A DNA stretch of 5,200 bases from Desulfovibrio sp. (GTDB taxonomy: Bacteria > Desulfobacterota > Desulfovibrionia > Desulfovibrionales > Desulfovibrionaceae), in contig DONZ01000217.1 of the NCBI GenBank assembly GCA_003512875.1, forward strand, positions 1-5,200, given 5' to 3'. This document shows positions 1-5,200 of this stretch, in pieces. The notes under the pieces are model-generated. The model did no database searches and was not told the DNA's origin. It was given only the letters and a program-made list of their open reading frames with translations. Each line of letters begins with the position of its first letter. The stretch's first letter is position 1. The translations under genes were made by a program, and so were the position numbers.

Positions 1-7
1 TGTTCGG

Positions 8-3000
8 ATGAAGAAATACATACGCAGCGGTTTGAAATATATAGGTTTATTTTTTGTCGGGCTCATAACTGTCCTTACGGTCTTTTTTGTGTGTCTGCGT
101 TTTCAGTTTGCGGAAAACGCCATACGGAACTATGCCGTTGAAAGAGTCAATGCCGTGCTTTCTCCTTATTCTTTGCAGATAGAAGTCGGAGATTTGGATT
201 TGAATCTGCCTTTTTCCGTGCGGATACGGGATATAGGCGTAAAAGACGGGAACGGTGTTTTTTTTCATTTGGAAGCGTTGAATGCGCACAGCCGGTTATC
301 GGCTTTGCTGCGGTATCGGATAGCAGTTCCCGGTATAGAGTTCAAACACGGCGATTTTTCACGTGTTCCGGAACTTGTTTTGCCTGTTTCGCAAGAAAAA
401 AGTCAGGAAGAGACAGTCGGTTTGCAAGAAAAGTTTAAGCAAATCCATGCGCTGTTATTTAATAAACATATGCCTTCCGTGCTGATAAGCAATATTTCTT
501 TTGAACATATCGCCGTAAGTCCTGCTGTTTTCAACAGTCTTAAAACCGTGCGCGGTGTTGAGGAAACATTTTTTGACAGTCCCCTTGTTTTTGAGGGAAA
601 CGTATCGGCAAGCCTTGAAAAAGAACTTTTTCAATTTGAGGCTGATATTGCAGGCAGATATAAGGAACAGCAGGCTTATATGGAAAGTTTGTTCGATATG
701 CTGCCAAACGAAGCGATACGGTTTTCTTTCGATTATGCCGATGAACACGGGCTTTTCATCGCTTTGGCAAAAGAATTTGCAGGGCTTGGGCAATCAACGC
801 GGGCGTCATCAAAAATATCAGCCAAGCTTGTGGGAACATTTGAGGATTTCGCATTGGAAACCGATATGTCCGCTTTTGATGAGAAATATCTGAAAGATAC
901 AGCCACAATTTCAGCCCGCTGCCAGACAAAACCGTTTAAAGGGCAAATTGCGTTGAATGCAAAACCTGTTATCGCAGGCGTTTTGGATAATTCCGATATT
1001 TCCGCAACTATTGATTTGGATACGTTTTCCGTTTCGGACACAGGGGAAAAATTGGAAAAAATGCAGATTGTCCAACCGGAAACCGGGGAAACCGTTACCG
1101 TCGATCCCAATATTCCTCTTGCTGACGCAGCTGCTGACGGCGGGGAAATTCCTAATAAAAATGTCCGCATTGCGTGCGGTGTTTATTTTAAAACTATGGA
1201 ATTTGTTCATCCTATGCTCAGGGAACTGCTCGGAAGCGAACAAAGCATAGACGGACAGTTCGATGTGCAGTTTTTTACCAGGCAGCTGCCCCGCTTTTTT
1301 GCAAGGAACGTAAATTTTACGGCAAAAAATATCCGATCTGAAACAAATATTGCTGTTTCAAGGGAAATTTTTGCCAATTCCGTATTCAATATTAAAAGTT
1401 TCTCTTTTTTGGATTCTAACAATTTGACCGTGCAGGGCAATCTGGCAGGCAAACTCAATATCAGCGGAAAGCTTGAAAATCCGCACGTTATCATTCAGAC
1501 AGAAATACCGCAGCTGCTCGCCGCTGCATATCCCGGTGAATTGGGTAAAAAGGAAGGTGCCAATGCCCGCGAATACAAACTTGAAAATTTGCAATTCACG
1601 CTGAAGAGCGAAGGATTTGAAAAAGACGCTGACATTATTCCGCTTGATATTGAAAAAATGCGGGCTTTGTACCAAAAACATCAGTATGCGGCTTCCATAG
1701 AAAGAATGCGGGAATTGTTCCATAGTGCCGTAAATTATCCTGTAAAACTGTTTTTGTCTTTTAAAGCCGATTATATGGACGAACATAGTTTCTTAAATTC
1801 TGAAATCCGTATGAGTCCGAAAGTTCTCGGTCTTGGCGAAAATAAAAACAAGTTTGTCGATTTTACCAAAATTCGGGGCAGTTTGTTCGGGATAAGCGTG
1901 GACGGAGCACTGCACATCGATTTGCCTGAAACAATCGAGGAGGATTACGCTTTTGCCGGTAAAATTCAAGGAAAAATGGCGGATACTTCCGCTCTTGAAA
2001 ACGCTTTTTTCCTGCCCTTGCAGGCAGAGGACTTATCGTATCTTGCCGAATTTAACAACACCGGGGCGAAAGGGCAGCAGGTCCGTTTTTCTTTGATTGC
2101 GGATAAGGGCTTGTATTCTTTTTACGAATGGGAGAATTTTCAGGCAAAGCTCGGTATCGATGATTTGTGGAAGAGCGCGTTCGTGGACAGCGCGGTGAGC
2201 ATGGCTTCAATGGAACTTGCTGATATCGGAAAAATAACGGATTTTTCGCTTTCCCTGCAAGGCTTGCTCAATAAAATGGCTTTACGCTGCAAGTTCGGCG
2301 GCGACGCGAATTTTGACGCAAAAGCCGCGCTTTCAACAAATTTTGAATATCTTTCAGGGAGCTTGGATAGTTTCTCTTTTGCATATCCTTACAAAAAAAC
2401 GGAAATACGGCTGCAGAAAAAGGCGGGCTTTTATCTTTCACCAAGCAAAATCGACATAGGGCAAATGGTTTTTAATGTCGCCCCTAAGGGGAAATTGCAA
2501 TTTGGCGGGCAAATAACAGAAAACAGTTTGAATTTCAAAGGGTTGGCGAACGATATTGATTTGTCCATGCTTCCTCGGGATTTCAAAGGCGTTATGACCG
2601 CAAATTTCGGCATGTCAGGCTCTTCCCGCTCTCCGCAAGGAAAATTGGAAATGCTTTTGAAAGATTTTCAAACGTTGTCCAGCCCTAAAATGTCTTTTTC
2701 CCTGAAAGGGAATATTGTGCAGGCAGGGCAGGAGCACAGGGCGAACCTTAAGCTGGATATGTTGGACAAGGATAAATATGGTGTGAAAGAAGCCGGTTTT
2801 TCTTTGCAGATACCTTTGCAATATTCACCTTTATTAACGGTTTCCAAAAATCGTCCCGTTCTTGGGAAGTTCGCGTATACGGGAAGTTTGAAAACGCTTT
2901 GGAGCTATGTGCCTCTTGAAGGACGGAGCTTGGAGGGGGAACTTGATTTAAAAGGAAATATTTCCGGAACGCTTTCACGGCCTGATGTGAATTTTGAGGC

Positions 3001-4228
3001 GGAAACGAAGCGGGCAAAATATCAGGATTTGATACTTGGCATCTTGCTTACGGACTTGAATTTTGAAAGCAAGCTGCAAAAAGGGCATGGGACCGTCCGG
3101 TTTTCCGCTAAAGACGGACGTAAAGGAACTGTTATCACAACAGGAAGTTTCGATATTCCGTTTTTGTATCACGGAAAGTATAAGCCGTATTTTGCCGCGG
3201 ATGAAAAAAAAGGTGAAAAAGAAAATGAAAGGGTTCGGGAAAGAAAAATAAGACAGGCAGAACATTCTGCGTTGATAGTGGATTTAAAAACCGTTTTAGC
3301 CAATTTCAGTCCTTTTTACCGCAATGATTTCAACGTGCGGCTGTCAGGGGTTGTGACAGCCGGGGAGATGATTGAAAATCCGAAAATCCATGGTGATATC
3401 ACTGTTGAAGACGCGGAAGTGCATTTGGAAAATATCCGTACCAGTTCCATTCCGAAATTGAATATCGTGGAAGATTCTTCCGTAAGAATTCGCAGGAAAA
3501 AAGCAGGTTCCCAAGGCAATCTCAATATAGCCGTGCATATTCCGAAACAGCTCGGGGTTTATGCTCCGGGCATTGAAACCTTATGGCGCGGTGATCTGTC
3601 CGTATTCGGAAAATTGCAGGACCCCGCGGTCAAAGGATATTTGCGGGCATGGAAAGGGCGGATGATTATTTTAAACAGCGAACTCAAATTGAATAAGGGA
3701 GAAATTCTTTTTGACGGTTCAACGCCGGTTATTCCCACTGTGGATTTGAAACTGGAACATAACGGAGGCGGGGTGAAATCGTTTATTTCCTTGAAAGGAA
3801 TGGCATTGCGCCCTAAAATAGAGATAAGCAGCAGTCCGCATTTGCCCTCCGATGAAGTGCTCGCCCATATTTTATTTTCACGTTCCATGTCGGAGTTGAG
3901 CGATTTTGAAAAAATCCGTCTGGCAACAGTGCTGGCGAGCTTGGTAGGGTTTGATGTGAGCGCGGGAATAACAGGAACGACAAAGAATTTGTTCGGTCTG
4001 GACGTTATTTCCGTCGACAATAGGCAAAGCTCGTCAGGGGAAGAGGAAATAAGCATACAGCTTGGAAAATATTTGAAGAACAATCTGTATCTCGGCTTGG
4101 AACAGGAAGTCAATTCGCCTGACACTTCAGGGGTTTTAAAATATGAAATGAACGAGAACTTTTCCGTTGGCACAAAGCTTGGAACAGAAGACAGCGAAGT
4201 AGGATTTCAATGGAAATATGATTATTGA
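8..4228 (+). CDS. tamB: TamB-like translocation/assembly module protein (AsmA-like, DUF490 C-terminus)
   Basis: Complete 1406-residue protein, in the range of TamB (E. coli TamB is about 1260). A basic N-terminus and one hydrophobic segment (about residues 10-30) form an uncleaved signal anchor. Residues 55-121 follow the AsmA/TamB N-terminal pattern: a beta segment, 'PFSVRIRDIGVKDGNG', then a 'LSALLRYRIAVPGIEF' stretch and 'RVP'. The middle is a long run of alternating beta strands with recurring G-x-L-x-x-P turns (near residues 487-492, 987-992, 1201-1206). The last ~200 residues carry the TamB hallmark: 'LRPKIEISSSPHLPSDEVL' at about 1267-1285, then 'AHILFSR', ending in amphipathic strands and a terminal aromatic (WKYDY). 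Known for the family: a periplasm-spanning lipid-binding groove that works with an Omp85 protein (TamA or BamA) in outer-membrane protein assembly and phospholipid transport. The start is the first ATG before the signal anchor; only 7 upstream bases are visible and no clear Shine-Dalgarno is seen. The family call is firm; the exact substrate is not inferable. Confidence 0.92.
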   Translation: MKKYIRSGLKYIGLFFVGLITVLTVFFVCLRFQFAENAIRNYAVERVNAVLSPYSLQIEVGDLDLNLPFSVRIRDIGVKDGNGVFFHLEALNAHSRLSALLRYRIAVPGIEFKHGDFSRVPELVLPVSQEKSQEETVGLQEKFKQIHALLFNKHMPSVLISNISFEHIAVSPAVFNSLKTVRGVEETFFDSPLVFEGNVSASLEKELFQFEADIAGRYKEQQAYMESLFDMLPNEAIRFSFDYADEHGLFIALAKEFAGLGQSTRASSKISAKLVGTFEDFALETDMSAFDEKYLKDTATISARCQTKPFKGQIALNAKPVIAGVLDNSDISATIDLDTFSVSDTGEKLEKMQIVQPETGETVTVDPNIPLADAAADGGEIPNKNVRIACGVYFKTMEFVHPMLRELLGSEQSIDGQFDVQFFTRQLPRFFARNVNFTAKNIRSETNIAVSREIFANSVFNIKSFSFLDSNNLTVQGNLAGKLNISGKLENPHVIIQTEIPQLLAAAYPGELGKKEGANAREYKLENLQFTLKSEGFEKDADIIPLDIEKMRALYQKHQYAASIERMRELFHSAVNYPVKLFLSFKADYMDEHSFLNSEIRMSPKVLGLGENKNKFVDFTKIRGSLFGISVDGALHIDLPETIEEDYAFAGKIQGKMADTSALENAFFLPLQAEDLSYLAEFNNTGAKGQQVRFSLIADKGLYSFYEWENFQAKLGIDDLWKSAFVDSAVSMASMELADIGKITDFSLSLQGLLNKMALRCKFGGDANFDAKAALSTNFEYLSGSLDSFSFAYPYKKTEIRLQKKAGFYLSPSKIDIGQMVFNVAPKGKLQFGGQITENSLNFKGLANDIDLSMLPRDFKGVMTANFGMSGSSRSPQGKLEMLLKDFQTLSSPKMSFSLKGNIVQAGQEHRANLKLDMLDKDKYGVKEAGFSLQIPLQYSPLLTVSKNRPVLGKFAYTGSLKTLWSYVPLEGRSLEGELDLKGNISGTLSRPDVNFEAETKRAKYQDLILGILLTDLNFESKLQKGHGTVRFSAKDGRKGTVITTGSFDIPFLYHGKYKPYFAADEKKGEKENERVRERKIRQAEHSALIVDLKTVLANFSPFYRNDFNVRLSGVVTAGEMIENPKIHGDITVEDAEVHLENIRTSSIPKLNIVEDSSVRIRRKKAGSQGNLNIAVHIPKQLGVYAPGIETLWRGDLSVFGKLQDPAVKGYLRAWKGRMIILNSELKLNKGEILFDGSTPVIPTVDLKLEHNGGGVKSFISLKGMALRPKIEISSSPHLPSDEVLAHILFSRSMSELSDFEKIRLATVLASLVGFDVSAGITGTTKNLFGLDVISVDNRQSSSGEEEISIQLGKYLKNNLYLGLEQEVNSPDTSGVLKYEMNENFSVGTKLGTEDSEVGFQWKYDY

Positions 4229-4242
4229 TTATGATTTCATAA
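4229..4242. repeat. Short inverted repeat at the convergent gene junction
   Basis: TTATGA and TCATAA flank TT, covering the whole 8-base gap between the tamB stop (4226-4228) and the stop of the opposing gene (4237-4239), and reaching into the latter. The stem is AT-rich and has no adjoining U-tract on either strand, so it is a poor candidate for an intrinsic terminator. It may be chance. Confidence 0.3.
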
Positions 4243-4539
4243 CTCGAAGAAATCCATATCGGAATTTGTTTCGGCAAAGTTTTTATACGGTTCTTTGTTC
4301 TGTATGGCGTTGAGCATAAGGGCTTCTCTGTCCAGCATCGCTCTTGATTGGATTTCCGTTTCAACAAGTTTCGTGTAATTGTTGACATTGCGGGGCGGAA
4401 AGCCTTTTTCTGCAAGCATGATTTCCGCAAATTGGGTTTGTTCCCAAATGCTCAGTAATTCATCGTCCGACAATAATTGCAAGTCTATGCTTTGGGCGGG
4501 AAGGTTCGTGCTGTCCGTAAAAGAAAAAATTGAAAACAT
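4237..4539 (-). CDS. Small acidic hypothetical protein, 100 aa
   Basis: I do not recognise this protein. It is a 100-residue frame starting at an ATG (complement of 4537-4539) with a strong Shine-Dalgarno (AAAGGAG, 6 bases upstream), which is the main evidence that it is real. The product has no cysteine, one tryptophan (W32), no signal peptide and no membrane segment, so it is probably cytosolic. It is acidic: about 17 Asp/Glu against 7 Lys/Arg. Predicted by eye: a short hydrophobic N-terminus (MFSIFSF), a helix at about 22-45 (SDDELLSIWEQTQFAEIMLAE), a turn with 'GFPPRNVNNY', a second helix at about 55-80, and an acidic tail ending DMDFFEL. It converges on tamB with 8 bases between stops and diverges from flhA across 182 bases. 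A role linked to flagella would be inference from position only. Overlapping frames on both strands here lack a comparable ribosome site and are treated as shadows. Confidence 0.75.
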   Translation of the reverse strand: MFSIFSFTDSTNLPAQSIDLQLLSDDELLSIWEQTQFAEIMLAEKGFPPRNVNNYTKLVETEIQSRAMLDREALMLNAIQNKEPYKNFAETNSDMDFFEL

Positions 4540-4545
4540 GATTAA

Positions 4546-4552
4546 CTCCTTT
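4546..4552 (-). promoter_or_regulatory. Strong ribosome binding site of the 100-aa gene
   Basis: Read on the minus strand this is AAAGGAG, followed by six bases (TTAATC) and the ATG at 4539-4537. It is the best Shine-Dalgarno match in the window and fixes the start of the small gene. Confidence 0.8.
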
Positions 4553-4590
4553 GCAGTCTATAATATGAAAATTTTTATCTTGCAAGTCTA
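4551..4590. repeat. Imperfect direct repeat TTGCA(A)GTCTA, two copies
   Basis: TTGCAGTCTA (4551-4560) and TTGCAAGTCTA (4580-4590) differ by one inserted A and start 29 bases apart, about three helical turns. Both copies are followed within a few bases by a GAAA run and T-tract. They sit at the promoter-proximal end of the small gene, so paired regulator sites are possible; no known operator is recognised. Confidence 0.4.
4557..4585 (-). promoter_or_regulatory. Weak candidate sigma70-type promoter of the 100-aa gene
   Basis: On the minus strand TTGCAA (4585-4580) lies 17 bases from TATAGA (4562-4557), each matching 4 of 6 consensus bases. A start about 7 bases downstream would fall near 4550, leaving a leader of roughly 11 bases with the Shine-Dalgarno at its very end. 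That is unusually short, so the true promoter may lie further upstream. An overlapping TATTAT (4565-4560) is an alternative -10. Confidence 0.25.
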
Positions 4591-4591
4591 G

Positions 4592-4609
4592 AAATTTTTT
4601 AAAAAATTT
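4592..4609. repeat. Perfect 18-bp AT palindrome
   Basis: AAATTTTTTAAAAAATTT is exactly self-complementary and made only of A and T. It lies midway between the two divergent starts. With no loop it would be a weak RNA hairpin, but as DNA it has phased A/T tracts that can bend or bind nucleoid proteins. In an AT-rich spacer part of this may be chance. Confidence 0.5.
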
Positions 4610-4629
4610 GCTATAAGGTTCTTGCTCAA

Positions 4630-4656
4630 TTGATAATAAGATTTATTATATATAAA
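4630..4656 (+). promoter_or_regulatory. Candidate sigma70-type promoter of flhA
   Basis: TTGATA (4630-4635, 5 of 6 to TTGACA) is followed after 15 bases by TATAAA (4651-4656, 5 of 6 to TATAAT); with a 17-base spacer the -10 would be TAAATT (4653-4658, 4 of 6). Transcription would begin near 4664, giving a leader of about 58 bases. I looked for sigma54 (TGGCAC-N5-TTGC) and sigma28 (TAAA...GCCGATAA) elements in 4540-4721 and saw neither. Confidence 0.45.
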
Positions 4657-4669
4657 TTAAAATGGGTTA

Positions 4670-4687
4670 GACACTAAATCAGGTGTC
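4670..4687 (+). repeat. Hairpin in the presumed flhA leader
   Basis: GACACT (4670-4675) can pair with GGTGTC (4682-4687) as five Watson-Crick pairs and one T-G wobble around a six-base loop AAATCA. Four bases later a T-rich run begins (4694-4712, broken by GA and A). The shape resembles a weak attenuator or terminator, or it may be a DNA-level operator; the stem is short and the T-run is offset, so its function is uncertain. Confidence 0.4.
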
Positions 4688-4712
4688 GGTCTGTTTTTGA
4701 TTTTTTTATTTT

Positions 4713-4719
4713 GGATGGG
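4713..4719 (+). promoter_or_regulatory. Weak ribosome binding site of flhA
   Basis: GGATGGG ends two bases before the ATG at 4722 and only partly matches AGGAGG. It is preceded by a T-rich stretch, which might aid initiation as an unstructured leader. The 7-base-earlier ATG at 4715 is out of frame and ends after 16 codons (TAA at 4763-4765). Confidence 0.35.
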
Positions 4720-4721
4720 TT

Positions 4722-5200
4722 ATGACACAGAGAGTGACTCAAAACGCGCAGCGCTTTCGGGGTAAGGGCGATATAGCTCTTGCCGCCGGTGTCGTATTGA
4801 TTTTGGGATTAATGCTCATACCGTTGCCGACCATAATCCTGGACCTTATGCTTTCTTTCAGCATTTCCCTGTCATTCTTGGTGCTTCTGACTTCCATGTT
4901 CATGATAAGCCCTTTGGAATTTTCCATTTTTCCTACATTATTGCTTGTTACGACTTTGCTTCGTTTGGGGTTGAACGTCGCCTCGACCAGATTGATTTTG
5001 CTGAACGGCGATAAAGGGGCGTCTGCGGCAGGGGAAATTATCCAATCTTTTGCGGAATTTGTTGTCGGCGGTTCTTATGTTGTCGGCGCTGTTATTTTCT
5101 TAATCCTGTTTATTTTAAATAAAGTCGTCATCACTTCCGGTACGACGCGTATTGCGGAAGTCGCCGCCCGTTTTACTTTGGACGCCATGCCCGGCAAGCA
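4722..5200 (+). CDS. flhA: Flagellar biosynthesis protein FlhA, N-terminal part (cut by window end)
   Basis: First 159 residues of the roughly 690-700-residue FlhA, the inner-membrane export-gate protein of the flagellar type III secretion apparatus. The frame is open at the window end, where the next codon begins CA, consistent with the Gln of the family motif. A short basic N-terminus (RFRGKGD, 11-17) precedes hydrophobic segments at about 18-37, 40-62, 66-80 and 114-133. Family signatures are '[14 protein letters not shown]' (80-93), '[10 protein letters not shown]' (113-122) and the FHIPEP signature '[17 protein letters not shown]' (143-159). NVASTR favours flagellar FlhA over the virulence paralogue SctV, which tends to have NISTTR-like sequence. 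The start is certain: an in-frame TGA lies at 4698-4700 and ATG 4722 is the first start after it. The Shine-Dalgarno is poor (GGATGGG at 4713-4719, very close). The gene is first in its unit; flhB is not upstream as it often is. Confidence 0.96.
   Translation, partial: MTQRVTQNAQRFRGKGDIALAAGVVLILGLMLIPLPTIILDLMLSFSISLSFLVLLTSMFMISPLEFSIFPTLLLVTTLLRLGLNVASTRLILLNGDKGASAAGEIIQSFAEFVVGGSYVVGAVIFLILFILNKVVITSGTTRIAEVAARFTLDAMPGK

Noticed and set aside
82..97. Cysteine at residue 29 of TamB as a lipoprotein site
   Set aside because: The preceding residues FFV do not form a lipobox and the segment reads as a signal anchor.
555..893. 112-codon plus-strand frame overlapping tamB in another phase
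   Set aside because: Lies wholly within the tamB frame, has no plausible separate ribosome site and no recognisable protein character.
733..1170. 145-codon minus-strand frame inside tamB
   Set aside because: Ser/Ala/Val-rich antisense shadow of the tamB coding pattern with no recognisable domain.
3559..4173. 204-codon open frame on the minus strand inside tamB
   Set aside because: It is antisense to the conserved TamB C-terminal domain, its translation is rich in Ser, Pro, Phe and Cys as typical shadow frames are, and no family is recognisable.
4110..4430. 106-codon minus-strand frame spanning the tamB/small-gene junction
   Set aside because: It overlaps both better-supported genes and its translation (Lys, Arg, Cys, Pro-rich) looks non-biological.
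4559..4564. Perfect TATAAT on the plus strand
   Set aside because: No -35 element at 15-19 bases upstream and no extended -10 TG; the best TTGAAA is 23 bases away. The later TTGATA/TATAAA pair is better placed for flhA.
4379..4591. 70-codon plus-strand frame opposite the small gene
   Set aside because: It is opposite the minus-strand gene that has a strong Shine-Dalgarno; its own start lacks one and its end runs into AT-rich intergenic DNA.
4722..5200. Type III secretion (virulence) SctV instead of FlhA
   Set aside because: NVASTR and the overall N-terminal pattern fit flagellar FlhA better; the remaining C-terminal part is not visible, so a small doubt remains.

Overview
The window suggests a flagellated, diderm (Gram-negative) bacterium. 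It holds an envelope protein of the TamB/AsmA-like type, which needs an outer membrane to make sense, and the beginning of the flagellar export gene flhA. Base composition is moderately AT-rich, with TTG much used for leucine. The gene style is compatible with a low-GC member of the Desulfovibrionaceae or a related proteobacterium, but that placement is a guess from composition and general look, not a demonstrated assignment.

Layout: positions 8-4228 (+) are one very long gene for a 1406-residue TamB-like inner-membrane-anchored, periplasm-spanning protein. It is complete, with only 7 bases visible before its start. Its stop lies 8 bases from the stop of a convergent small gene at 4237-4539 (-), which encodes a 100-residue acidic protein I do not recognise. 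A 182-base AT-rich divergent control region (4540-4721) follows. It contains a strong Shine-Dalgarno for the small gene, a plausible sigma70-type promoter for flhA, an imperfect direct repeat, a perfect 18-bp AT palindrome and a short hairpin in the flhA leader. From 4722 to the window end (+) is the N-terminal 159 residues of FlhA, the large inner-membrane component of the flagellar type III export gate, cut off by the window.

The three genes do not form one operon. tamB probably belongs to an upstream transcription unit, perhaps with an Omp85/TamA-type partner that is not visible here. The small gene is transcribed alone or leads nowhere (it runs into tamB head-on). flhA looks like the first gene of a rightward flagellar unit. 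I see no RNA gene, insertion sequence, CRISPR array, defence system or prophage. The least explained part is the small divergent gene with the structured intergenic region next to flhA.
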